Positions 9,239 through 16,612 of a stretch of DNA of 64,000 nucleotides are shown here, piece by piece. The DNA lies in assembly GCF_900109355.1 (NCBI RefSeq), contig NZ_FOBF01000012.1, forward strand, positions 208,790 through 272,789. The letters run 5' to 3'. This DNA is from Nonomuraea pusilla (GTDB lineage: Bacteria; Actinomycetota; Actinomycetes; Streptosporangiales; Streptosporangiaceae). How positions within the stretch are numbered: position 1 is the stretch's first letter; every line of letters starts with the position of its first letter. Below the pieces are notes generated by a model, which was given only the letters and a program-made list of their open reading frames with translations, made no database searches and was not told where the DNA came from. The position numbers and the translations under genes were made by a program.

Positions 9239-11656
9239 TCAGGACGACGCGAAGGTGCCCTCGCGGCGGATCGTCTGCCACGGCAGCCGCACGCCGAGCA
9301 GGGCCGTGGCCAGCGACTGGATGACCACCAGGTACATGAGCTGCCGGTAGACGAACTGCTGCAGCGGCAGCACCCACAGCACGCGCGCCCGCTCCCCGTC
9401 CAGCCGCAGCGCGTACGCGCCGGTCAGGGCCTGCACCACGACGAACCCGGCCCACACCGCGACCACCGGCAGCGGGTCGCCGACGAGCACGCCGTAGAGC
9501 GCCATGACGTCCACCACCGGGGCGAGCAGCGGCAGCAGCACCTGGAACAGCACCAGGTAGCCGAGCCCGCGGCGGCCGAACGTCCCCGGCTCGGTGACCG
9601 CCCCGCGGTGCTTCCACATCGCCTGCAGCGTGCCGTAGCACCAGCGGTAGCGCTGGCGCCACAGCTGACGCAGCGAGGTGGGGGCCTCGGTCCAGGCGAG
9701 GGCCTTCTCCTCGTAGACGACCCGCCAGCCGTCGCGGCAGATCGCCATCGTCAGGTCGGTGTCCTCGGCCAGCGTGTCGACGCTCAGCCCGCCGACCGCG
9801 CGCAGCGCCGACCTGCGGAACGCGCCGATCGCGCCCGGCACCGTCGGCATGCAGCCGAGCAGGTCGAAGGCGCGCCTGTCGAGGTTGAAGCCGATGACGT
9901 ACTCGATGTGCTGCCAGCGGCCCAGCATGCCGCGCCGGTTGCCGACCTTGGTGTTGCCGCTGACCGCGCCCACCTTCGGGTCGCTGAGCGGCGCCACCAG
10001 GTGGCCGATCGTGGCCGGTTCGAACACGGTGTCGCCGTCGACCATGACGACGATCTCGTGGCCGGAGTTCGCGATGCCGGTGTTGAGCGCCGCGGGCTTG
10101 CCGCCGTTGGCCTGCCTGATCACCCTCACGCCGGGCAGGCCGAGCGCCGCCGCCCTGGCCGCCGTGGCGTCGGTGGACCCGTCGTCCACGACGATCACCT
10201 CGACCTCGCCCTGGTACGTGGTGTTCACCAGCGACCGGACGGTCGCCTCGATGCCCGCCTCCTCGTTGTAGGCGGGGACGATCACGGTGACGGGCGGCGG
10301 CTGCGGCCAGGCGGGCGGCCGGCTCGCCCGCCTCCTGCCTCCACGTACGCGCTGGACGTGCGCCCAGGCCAGCACGAGGAAGAACAGCAGCCTGGCCAGC
10401 GTGAGCACGCCCGCGACCGCCAGGATCCAGGCCAGGACGTCCGCGAACGCCGAGGAGGCCCGCTGCGCCAGGCTCAGCGCCTGCCCCACGAGCCGGTCGC
10501 CGCCGGACGCCGGCACGTACGCGCTGTCCAGCCCCAGCCCGTCGGTGAGCGTGGTCGCGCGGTACCCGTCGCGTTCCAGCTTGGTGAGCAGCCGGTCCAC
10601 CGCCTCGACGGTCTGGGCCCGGTCGCCGCCCGCGTCGTGCATCATCACCACGGCCCCGCGTCCCCTGGCCGGCGTGCCCGCCTTGACCACGGCGGGCACC
10701 CCTGGGCGGCTCCAGTCCTTGGTGTCGAGGTCGGTGAGGGCCACCAGGTAGCCGTCGGCCCCGAGCTCGCGCATGGCCTGCCACTGGGCGCCGGACACGC
10801 TCGCCGGCGTGGAGGAGTACGGCAGGCGCACCAGCCGCGTGTGCACGCCGGTGGCGCCCGCGATGGCCTTCTGGGTGAGCGAGACCTCCAGCCTCAGCCG
10901 CCAGGCGGGCACGCTCGCCAGGTCGGCGTGGGCGTAGGTGTGGTTGCCCAGTTCGTGGCCCTCGTCCAGGATCCTCCTGGCCAGGGCGGGGTTCTCGGAG
11001 ACGCGGGCGCCGACGGCGAAGAACGTGGCCCTGGCGCGGTGCCGCTTGAGCACGTCGAGCAGGCGCGGCGTCCAGACCGGGTCGGGGCCGTCGTCGAAGG
11101 TGAGGGCGACGGTCCTGGCGGGCAGGCGCAGGCTGCGCGGGCCCTGGCCGGTGGCGTTGACGAGGGGGCCGCCGCGCCGCACCCGCTCGGCCTCGGGGGA
11201 GGAGCCCGCGTCGGCGGCGGGCGCCACGGCGGTCTCTCCCACCTCGTTGGTGGCGTAACCGTGCAGCACCAGCGCGCCGGTCATGAGCAGCAGGGCGACG
11301 GCCACGAGGAACCAGTGGCCGCGCGGGTCGGCCTTCCTCGACCGCCCGCCGGCGCCGGAGGCGCGGGACGGCGCACCGGTGCGCCGGGAAGGGCGCTCGG
11401 GCGCGGCGGCGGCGCCGGCGTCGTGGGACGGCGCAGAGGGGTGGCCGGGCGCGACGGCGGGCCCTGAGGCGTGGGGTGGTGGGGAGGGGTGGCCGGGCGC
11501 GACGGTGGGCCCCGAGGCGTGGGGTGGTGGGGAGGGGTGGCCGGGCGCGACGGCGGGCCCCGAGGCGGGGGACGGCCGGGAGGCGGGCTCGGGCGCGGCC
11601 GGGGGGTCCGGCGGGGTCGGCTCGGCGGGCCAGACCCGGGTGTCGGCGTGGCTCAT
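9239..11656 (-). CDS. Fused polysaccharide deacetylase-glycosyltransferase 2
   Basis: An 805-residue membrane protein with four parts: a Pro/Ser/Ala/His-rich cytosolic tail (1-110) containing 16-residue repeats, one membrane helix (about 116-132), a NodB-type deacetylase with TFDDGPDP (186-193) and GNHTYAH (237-243) holding the metal Asp/His/His set, then two membrane helices and a processive GT2 domain from about 457 with PAYNEEAG, VMVDGDTVFEP and the QRYRW (QXXRW) signature, ending in more membrane helices. It should polymerise and partly de-N-acetylate an extracellular amino-sugar polymer, as separate PgaB/PgaC or IcaA/IcaB do. Its ATG overlaps the stop of the upstream gene (ATGA), so the two are coupled. 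The exact polymer is not known. Confidence 0.9.
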   Translation of the reverse strand: MSHADTRVWPAEPTPPDPPAAPEPASRPSPASGPAVAPGHPSPPPHASGPTVAPGHPSPPPHASGPAVAPGHPSAPSHDAGAAAAPERPSRRTGAPSRASGAGGRSRKADPRGHWFLVAVALLLMTGALVLHGYATNEVGETAVAPAADAGSSPEAERVRRGGPLVNATGQGPRSLRLPARTVALTFDDGPDPVWTPRLLDVLKRHRARATFFAVGARVSENPALARRILDEGHELGNHTYAHADLASVPAWRLRLEVSLTQKAIAGATGVHTRLVRLPYSSTPASVSGAQWQAMRELGADGYLVALTDLDTKDWSRPGVPAVVKAGTPARGRGAVVMMHDAGGDRAQTVEAVDRLLTKLERDGYRATTLTDGLGLDSAYVPASGGDRLVGQALSLAQRASSAFADVLAWILAVAGVLTLARLLFFLVLAWAHVQRVRGGRRRASRPPAWPQPPPVTVIVPAYNEEAGIEATVRSLVNTTYQGEVEVIVVDDGSTDATAARAAALGLPGVRVIRQANGGKPAALNTGIANSGHEIVVMVDGDTVFEPATIGHLVAPLSDPKVGAVSGNTKVGNRRGMLGRWQHIEYVIGFNLDRRAFDLLGCMPTVPGAIGAFRRSALRAVGGLSVDTLAEDTDLTMAICRDGWRVVYEEKALAWTEAPTSLRQLWRQRYRWCYGTLQAMWKHRGAVTEPGTFGRRGLGYLVLFQVLLPLLAPVVDVMALYGVLVGDPLPVVAVWAGFVVVQALTGAYALRLDGERARVLWVLPLQQFVYRQLMYLVVIQSLATALLGVRLPWQTIRREGTFASS
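11418..11561. repeat. 48-bp in-frame tandem repeat
   Basis: Units of 48 bp (16 residues, core APGHPSPPPHASGP) begin at 11466 and 11514, with a diverged unit before them. They encode the disordered Pro/His-rich N-terminal tail of the deacetylase-glycosyltransferase. Repeat number is likely to vary between strains. Confidence 0.7.
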
Positions 11657-12186
11657 CGCTTCGGGCCCTGGGTCCTGACGTCCTTCCCCGGCGGCTCCTT
11701 GGCCTGGCCGGGCGGGGTGCGGTCGGCGGTGGGCGACGTCACAGGGTCGCCGGAGGTGGGGCCGGTGCTCGCCGGCGCGGTCGGTTCCGCCGTGCGCCGG
11801 GTCGAGGAGGGGGAGGACGTGGGCGTGGAGCCCACGACCTGCCGGTCCGACGGGTCGGACGATCGGGTGGGGGTGCGGGTGGGCGAGGCGGTGGTGGTCC
11901 TGGTGGGCCGCGCCGGCTGGGACGTGCCGGGGCCGGTGGGCGTGCCGGACGGCCTCGACGACGTCCGGGTCGGGACGGCGGGCCTGGTGGCCTCGGGGCC
12001 GCCGGTGCCGGACGGCCAGCGCACGGCGTCGAGCGTGGTGGAGGTGAACGCGCCGCCGACCAGGAGCGCCGCCCCCGCCAGCATGAGTGTGCCCAGGAGC
12101 ACCCCCGCGATCATCAGGACCCGCCTGCGCCGGCCGCTCTGGTCGACGAACACGGCGGTGCCCGGCGCTCGATGGGTTCTGCTCAC
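11653..12186 (-). CDS. Single-pass membrane protein with Ser/Thr/Pro-rich tail
   Basis: No family recognised. From the GTG chosen here (177 residues) the protein has a short basic cytosolic start (VSRTHRAPG..), one strong membrane helix (RVLMIAGVLLGTLMLAGAAL), then about 120 residues that are almost entirely Thr, Ser, Pro, Arg and Gly, probably extracellular and disordered or glycosylated. The frame is open further upstream but that part has no RBS and is compositionally poor. The stop overlaps the ATG of the deacetylase-glycosyltransferase (ATGA), so it is the first gene of a two-gene operon and may help anchor or assemble the polymer machinery; this is inference. Confidence 0.65.
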   Translation of the reverse strand: MSRTHRAPGTAVFVDQSGRRRRVLMIAGVLLGTLMLAGAALLVGGAFTSTTLDAVRWPSGTGGPEATRPAVPTRTSSRPSGTPTGPGTSQPARPTRTTTASPTRTPTRSSDPSDRQVVGSTPTSSPSSTRRTAEPTAPASTGPTSGDPVTSPTADRTPPGQAKEPPGKDVRTQGPKR

Positions 12187-12398
12187 GTCCTCAGATCGTA
12201 GTGACGTGGGTGGGCTGTTCTTGCAGATGTAAACAGATGAGCGGAAAGTAACAGCAAATCGTGATCCTCCGCCCGGGAAGCGGGGCTGGACGGAGTGGCG
12301 GGCTGGGTGGAGTGCCGGACTGGGCGGAGTGGCGGGCTGGGGGTAGTGGCGGGCTGCCGATTCCTGCGGAGGTGAGCGGGTGGCCGGCGACGGTGAGG

Positions 12399-13100
12399 TC
12401 AGCAGCCGCAGACCAGGGTGCGCAGGGCCGTCTCCAGGCAGGCGTGGGAGTGGGCGGGCGACGGCCAGGCGAAGCGCACCAGCCCGCCGTCCACCCGTAC
12501 GGTGACGCCGAGCCGGTCCAGCTCCCACAGCCACACCTCGCGCGCCTCCTCGCCGAGCTGCCTCGACACCCCGGCGGCGAGCTGCTCCCTGTGGGCCTCG
12601 TTGACGTGCGCGAGCACCCGTTCCGCGGTCTCGGCCAGCGGGTCGGGGGCGGCGTCCAGGTACTCGTCGGCGTCGAGCACGCCCGACTCCTGCCCGGTCA
12701 GGTAGACCACCTGGCCGACGTCGACGCGCAGCAGCCGGGGCGCGTCCGGGTGGCCGTGGCGCTCCAGCGCCTCGAACAGCGCCTCGTCGGCGTCGTACGC
12801 GGCCACGGCGACGGCCGCGTCCCGGGCCTCGGGCTCCGGCACGGGTTCCGCCCAGCCCTGCACCTCGATGATCCCGCGCGGGTGGTCTTCGGCCCCCAGC
12901 CTGCGTGTGACGGTCAGGTGCGCCGACACGACGGCGTCACCGCGCAGGCCGTGCAGCTCCTCGCCGGGGTGGACGAGGAGCACGGGACGGCCGTGCCCGT
13001 CCACGCCGCCCCGGGCGGGGCAGGGGGCGCCGTCCAGGAAGAGCCGGGCGACGGGCGCGGTCGCGGCGAGGGTGCGGATCCGCTCGGGGAGCGGGAGCAT
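12399..13100 (-). CDS. DUF2470 split-barrel protein
   Basis: A 233-residue soluble protein with an N-terminal pyridoxamine-phosphate-oxidase-like split barrel (about 1-140) and a C-terminal DUF2470 domain carrying HVNEAHREQLAAG near residues 168-180 and GVTVRVDGG before the end. The same two-domain plan is used by haem-binding and HugZ-like haem-degrading proteins, so a role in haem or iron handling is likely. It starts at ATG with an AGGAG box. The upstream region has a strong DtxR/IdeR-like box shared with a divergent S4 gene, which supports iron control. The exact cofactor and substrate are not shown by sequence. Confidence 0.78.
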   Translation of the reverse strand: MLPLPERIRTLAATAPVARLFLDGAPCPARGGVDGHGRPVLLVHPGEELHGLRGDAVVSAHLTVTRRLGAEDHPRGIIEVQGWAEPVPEPEARDAAVAVAAYDADEALFEALERHGHPDAPRLLRVDVGQVVYLTGQESGVLDADEYLDAAPDPLAETAERVLAHVNEAHREQLAAGVSRQLGEEAREVWLWELDRLGVTVRVDGGLVRFAWPSPAHSHACLETALRTLVCGC

Positions 13101-13114
13101 GACGTTCTCCTAGA

Positions 13115-13148
13115 GTAGGTTAGGCTTACCTAAGTAAGGATTACCTAA
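13115..13148. promoter_or_regulatory. Tandem DtxR/IdeR-like iron boxes
   Basis: The 19-mer at 13115-13133 (GTAGGTTAGGCTTACCTAA) matches the DtxR/IdeR consensus TTAGGTTAGSCTAACCTAA at about 17 positions. A second, weaker box (about 13 of 19) lies at 13130-13148. They occupy the 58-64 nt between the DUF2470 and rpsD-like starts, so an iron-bound repressor would cover both promoters. Consensus from established knowledge; function inferred. Confidence 0.7.
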
Positions 13149-13164
13149 CCACATTGAGGTGAAC

Positions 13165-13779
13165 GTGCGCTACACCGGCCCCAAGGTCCGCCTGTCGCGT
13201 CGCGCGGGCGTCCCGCTGACCAGGAAGGCCGTCCGCCACTTCGAGCGGCGCCCCTACCCGCCCGGCGAGCACGGCCGCACGACGCGCCGCCGCGACACCG
13301 GCGACTACGGCCTGCGGCTGCTGGAGAAGCAGAAGCTGCGCTGGTACTACGACGTCTCGGAGCGGCAGCTACGCCGGTACTGGGCCCTGGCGCTGCGCAG
13401 GCCGGGCGCCTCGGGCGCCGAGCTGGTCGGGCTGCTGGAGACCCGCCTGGCGTCGCTCGTCGTCCGCGCCGGCCTCGCCCCGTCGATCTACGCCGCCCGC
13501 CAGTACGTCGCCCACGGGCACATCGCCGTGGACGGCCGCAAGGTGGACATCCCCAGCTACCTGGTCAAGCCCGGCCAGGTCGTGTCGGTGCGGGAGCGTT
13601 CGCGGCGGCTCGCGCCCTTCGTGGCCGCGGCGGAGGGCGTGCACGCCGACGAGCGCACCGCCCCCTACCTGGAGGTGGACCACGCGGGCCTGCGTTTCAC
13701 GCTCATCCGCAGGCCGGAGCGCGCCGAGATCGCGGTGCCGGTGGACGAGCAGCTCGTCGTGGAGTTCTACTCCCGCTAG
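13165..13779 (+). CDS. rpsD: Ribosomal protein S4, probable paralogue
   Basis: Small-subunit protein S4, which binds 16S rRNA and nucleates 30S assembly. Of its 204 residues, MRYTGPKVRLSRRAG opens the protein, RPYPPGEHGR is the conserved N-terminal motif, and LETRLASLVVRAGLA to RQYVAHGHIAVDGRKVD is the S4 RNA-binding domain. It has no cysteines, so it is a zinc-free form. The GTG at 13165 is preferred over GTG at 13159 because TTGAGG lies 5 nt before it and the product then begins like other S4 proteins. It is not in the rpsM-rpsK-rpsD-rpoA operon where actinobacterial S4 usually sits, so a second S4 copy probably exists in this genome. The upstream iron boxes suggest conditional expression. 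Confidence 0.85.
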   Translation: MRYTGPKVRLSRRAGVPLTRKAVRHFERRPYPPGEHGRTTRRRDTGDYGLRLLEKQKLRWYYDVSERQLRRYWALALRRPGASGAELVGLLETRLASLVVRAGLAPSIYAARQYVAHGHIAVDGRKVDIPSYLVKPGQVVSVRERSRRLAPFVAAAEGVHADERTAPYLEVDHAGLRFTLIRRPERAEIAVPVDEQLVVEFYSR

Positions 13780-14720
13780 CCCGCCGCGGCCCGCTCCTGG
13801 CGGCGCTTCTGGCCCGACGGCCGGCCGCGTTTCTGGCCGGGCTTCTGCGCGGGCTTCTGTGCGGGCTTCTGCGCGGGCTTCTGCGCGGGACTGCGACCCG
13901 GCTCCTGCGCGGGCTGCTCGGCGCCCTGCCAGGCGGGCGGCTCCTGCCCGCGCAGGGCCGCCACCTCGCGGCGCAGCTCGGTCAGCTCCTCCAGGATGCG
14001 CCGGGTGTGGGCGGAGGAGTCCTCCTGCAGCGCGGCCCGCTCCTCCGCCGACTCCTCGTCCATGGCGCTCACCACGACCGCCATGAAGAGGTTCAGCACG
14101 ACGAACGTGCACACCAGGATGAAGATGGTGAAGAAGATCCAGGCGGTCGGGTGCTCGGTCATCACGTCCCGCGCGATGTTGCCCCAGTCGTCGCCCGTCA
14201 TCGTCTGGTAGAGGGTGAACAGCGACGTCGGCAGCGTGCCGAAGCGCTCCGGCGCGGCCTGCCCGTACAGCTTGGTGGCCATGACGGCGGCCACGTACAG
14301 GACGAGGCCGAGCAGCACCACGATCGAGCTCATGCCCGGCATGGCGCGCAGCAGCGCCGAGACCACCCGGCGCAGGCTCGGCACCACCGACAGCAGGCGC
14401 AGCGCCCGCAGGATGCGCAGCGACCGCAGCACCGACAGCCCGCCGGTGGCGGGCGCGAGCGCGATGCCGACGATGAGCGTGTCGAAGAGGTTCCAGGGGT
14501 CGCGCAGGAAGGCCCGGCGCTCGACGTACACCTTGGCCAGCAGTTCGGCCACGAAGACGTAGAGCGCCGCGTGGTCCACCGCGGCCAGCAGGTGGCCGTG
14601 GCTCGCCGCGAGCGACGGGACGGTCTCCAGGCCGAGCGTGGCCGCGTTGACGAGGATCACGGCGACGATGAAGCGCTGGAAACGCCGGTCGTCGAGGACG
14701 GCGCGCATGCGTTCACGCAC
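13776..14720 (-). CDS. Voltage-gated cation channel, NaChBac-like
   Basis: A six-helix, single-domain channel subunit, expected to form a tetramer in the membrane. S3 carries WNLFDTL, S4 carries regularly spaced arginines (VLRSLRILRALRLLSVVPSL), then S5, a pore loop and S6. The filter is TGDDWGN at residues 175-181 when the GTG start at 14718-14720 is used; NavAb has TLESWSM at the same numbers, and calcium-selective CavAb has TLDDWSN. Calcium permeation is therefore predicted. The GTG has an AGGAG box 8 nt upstream; the ATG at 14762 has none. A C-terminal coiled coil is followed by AQKP repeats. The stop overlaps the rpsD stop in the shared word CTAG. Confidence 0.85.
   Translation of the reverse strand: MRERMRAVLDDRRFQRFIVAVILVNAATLGLETVPSLAASHGHLLAAVDHAALYVFVAELLAKVYVERRAFLRDPWNLFDTLIVGIALAPATGGLSVLRSLRILRALRLLSVVPSLRRVVSALLRAMPGMSSIVVLLGLVLYVAAVMATKLYGQAAPERFGTLPTSLFTLYQTMTGDDWGNIARDVMTEHPTAWIFFTIFILVCTFVVLNLFMAVVVSAMDEESAEERAALQEDSSAHTRRILEELTELRREVAALRGQEPPAWQGAEQPAQEPGRSPAQKPAQKPAQKPAQKPGQKRGRPSGQKRRQERAAAG
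13839..13886. repeat. 12-bp in-frame tandem repeat, four copies
   Basis: Unit GGGCTTCTGCGC, four copies with one substitution, encoding AQKP repeats in the cytosolic tail of the ion channel. Confidence 0.8.
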
Positions 14721-14775
14721 GGGTTCGGCTCCTGGGAGGGATCGGTCTGGCTGCCCTCCCATGATGGCGCATGAA

Positions 14776-14793
14776 GATCACTGCCGAGTGATC
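14776..14793. promoter_or_regulatory. Operator-like palindrome GATCACT-GCCG-AGTGATC
   Basis: Perfect 7-bp arms around a 4-nt spacer, in the divergent region between the ion channel and the small membrane gene. A TATAAA -10 lies downstream at 14809-14814, so the palindrome covers the -35 region. It is a candidate repressor site; the protein is unknown. Confidence 0.5.
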
Positions 14794-14848
14794 AACGTGG
14801 TCCCGTGGTATAAAAACCACCTGAAACCGGACGAGGAGACCGAGGGGC

Positions 14849-15154
14849 ATGTCGTATCCGAACTACGGGCCGTCGTACTACGGCCCGCCGCCGCAGAGTC
14901 ATCCCAACGGCACCACCATCCTGGTCCTCGGCATCCTCAGCCTCGTGGTGTGCAGCTTCCTCGGCCCGTTCGCCTGGGTCATGGGCAACAGGGCGCTGCG
15001 TGAGATCGACGAGAGCGGCTACCTCTACGAGAACCGCGGCTCGGTGCAGGCCGGCCGCATCTGCGGGATCATCAGCACGGTCCTGCTAGCCCTCACCCTC
15101 GTGCTCGTGGTGCTCGTCCTCGTCGCCGCGCTCCTCACCAGCACCACCCGCTAG
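14849..15154 (+). CDS. DUF4190-type small membrane protein
   Basis: A 101-residue protein with a Tyr/Pro-rich N-terminus (MSYPNYGPSYYGPPPQ) and two membrane helices (TILVLGILSLVVCSFLGPFAWV and a C-terminal Leu/Val-rich helix) separated by a short loop with GNRALREID, the DUF4190 arrangement. Its biochemical role is unknown. GAGGGGC precedes the ATG. A TATAAA -10 and a GATCACT palindrome lie upstream. The last 69 nt overlap the convergent TetR gene, which is unusual but both frames are well supported. Confidence 0.75.
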   Translation: MSYPNYGPSYYGPPPQSHPNGTTILVLGILSLVVCSFLGPFAWVMGNRALREIDESGYLYENRGSVQAGRICGIISTVLLALTLVLVVLVLVAALLTSTTR

Positions 15155-15796
15155 CGCCCGCGCCGGCCGCGTGCCGTAACCGGCCAGGCCCGACTCCAGC
15201 AGGTCGAAAGCGCGCTCGGCCGCGGCCCTGACGCCGGGCGCGATGTCGTCCCACGGTTCGCCCGCGAGCCTCCTGCGCACCGCCCGCTCCGAGACCACCC
15301 TCGTCGTGTCGAGGATCACGGCGGCCACGACGTGCGGGGTGAGGTCGTCGGGGCTCGCGTCGAGCTCGTCGGCCAGCGCCTTCGCCAGCTCCAGCTCCCG
15401 CCGGTCGTGCAGTTCGCGCATGCGCGCCGTCAGCGCCTGGCTCGCGCCCACCATCCGCGCGAAGACGTCGTTGCCCTCGTTGAAGCCGTAGCGCCAGTCG
15501 CGCGTGTCGAGCGCGTCGAGGAAGTCGCGGCGGAACGCGCCCACCACGCTCTCGCCGGGCCGGCGCCCCCGTACGACCTGCGCCGGCAGGTCCACGGCGA
15601 CGTCCTGCCGGTCGGCGAAGAGGTCTTCCTTGGTGCCGAAGTAGTTGAACACCGTGTTCACGGACACGTCGGCGGCCCGTGCCACGTCGGCGACCGTGAC
15701 GTCGTCGAACCCGCGCGCCATGAACAGGCCCATCGCGATGTCCGCGATGCGCTGCCTGGTCTCGCGTTTCTTGCGCTCCCGCAGCCCCTCCGCCAT
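15086..15796 (-). CDS. TetR-family regulator of an ABC exporter
   Basis: A 236-residue TetR repressor. The DNA-binding domain spans about residues 10-60 (VTVADVARAADVSVNTVFNYFGTKEDLF); the rest is a variable ligand domain with MetR/AcrR-like helices. The last 23 residues (Gly/Glu/His-rich, DEDEHHEHEGEG) are read from DNA that also encodes the end of the DUF4190 gene on the other strand and may be an unselected tail. The ATG follows TATCAT by 7 nt with no RBS, so it looks leaderless. It is divergent from an ABC ATPase-permease pair by 69 nt and most likely represses it. Confidence 0.85.
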   Translation of the reverse strand: MAEGLRERKKRETRQRIADIAMGLFMARGFDDVTVADVARAADVSVNTVFNYFGTKEDLFADRQDVAVDLPAQVVRGRRPGESVVGAFRRDFLDALDTRDWRYGFNEGNDVFARMVGASQALTARMRELHDRRELELAKALADELDASPDDLTPHVVAAVILDTTRVVSERAVRRRLAGEPWDDIAPGVRAAAERAFDLLESGLAGYGTRPARALAGGAGEERGDEDEHHEHEGEG

Positions 15797-15865
15797 GCCC
15801 TCGATGATACCTGTGTTGCTGTCGCCCCAAACTTGTAGTTACTCTAATTTTGGAGGCGATGAAAT

Positions 15866-16612
15866 TTGATCGAGACGCTGGGTCTGTCCAAGACCTTCAG
15901 GAACGGCGCGCACGCCGTGCGCGGCGTGGACATCCACGTCGGCCAGGGGGAGATCGTGGGGTTCCTCGGGCCGAACGGCGCCGGCAAGACCACCACCATG
16001 CGCATGCTGACCACGCTGCTCAGGCCGACGTCCGGCACGGCCGTGGTCGCCGGGCGCGACCTGCTGCGCGAGCCGGCCGAGGTGCGGCGGCGCATCGGGT
16101 ACGTCTCGCAGGGCGGCGCCGTCAACCCCTTCACGCCGCTCGGCGAGGAGCTCGAACTCCAGGCGATGCTCCACGGCCTGACCCGCGACCGGGCCCGCGC
16201 CCGGGTACGCGAGGTCCTCGCCGGGCTCGACCTCGCCGGGACGCGGGACGCCATCGGCGCCACGCTGTCGGGCGGCCGGCGCCGCCGCTTCGACATCGCG
16301 TTCGCGCTGCTGCACGAGCCCGCCCTGCTCTTCCTCGACGAGCCCACCACCGGGCTCGACCCGCAGAGCCGCGCGAACCTGTGGGACCACGTCCGCAGGC
16401 TGCGCGCCGAGCACGACGTCACCGTCTTCCTCACCACCCACTACCTGGACGAGGCCGACGCCCTCTGCGACAGGGTCCTGATCATCGACCACGGCCTGAT
16501 CGTCGCCGAGGGCGCCCCCGCCGAGCTGAAGACCGGCGGGCGCACCCTCGACGACGTGTTCCTGGACATCACCGGCAGGTCGCTGCGGGAGGAGGCCGGT
16601 CATGGCGCGTGA
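15866..16612 (+). CDS. ABC transporter ATPase, drug-export type
   Basis: A 248-residue ATPase of the DrrA/CcmA class. Walker A is GPNGAGKTT, the signature is unusual as LSGGRRRRF (LSGGQ expected; arginines follow), Walker B is LLFLDEPTTGLD, and the switch histidine is in FLTTHYLDEAD. It should energise export by the next gene product. The start is TTG with GGAGG 9 nt upstream; the ATG at 15859 is in another frame. It overlaps the permease by 11 nt. The divergent TetR repressor implies induction by a toxic or self-made compound. The substrate is unknown. Confidence 0.87.
   Translation: MIETLGLSKTFRNGAHAVRGVDIHVGQGEIVGFLGPNGAGKTTTMRMLTTLLRPTSGTAVVAGRDLLREPAEVRRRIGYVSQGGAVNPFTPLGEELELQAMLHGLTRDRARARVREVLAGLDLAGTRDAIGATLSGGRRRRFDIAFALLHEPALLFLDEPTTGLDPQSRANLWDHVRRLRAEHDVTVFLTTHYLDEADALCDRVLIIDHGLIVAEGAPAELKTGGRTLDDVFLDITGRSLREEAGHGA

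Noticed and set aside
7019..11467. 1482-residue plus-strand open frame
   Set aside because: It is antisense to the ABC-F and deacetylase-GT2 genes, is rich in Arg, Gly, Gln and His as expected for a shadow frame, and has no domains.
15797..15865. Possible TetR operator (AAACTTGTAGTTACTCTAATTT) upstream of the ABC exporter
   Set aside because: Symmetry is poor (5 of 11 pairs), so I did not annotate it although an operator is expected there.
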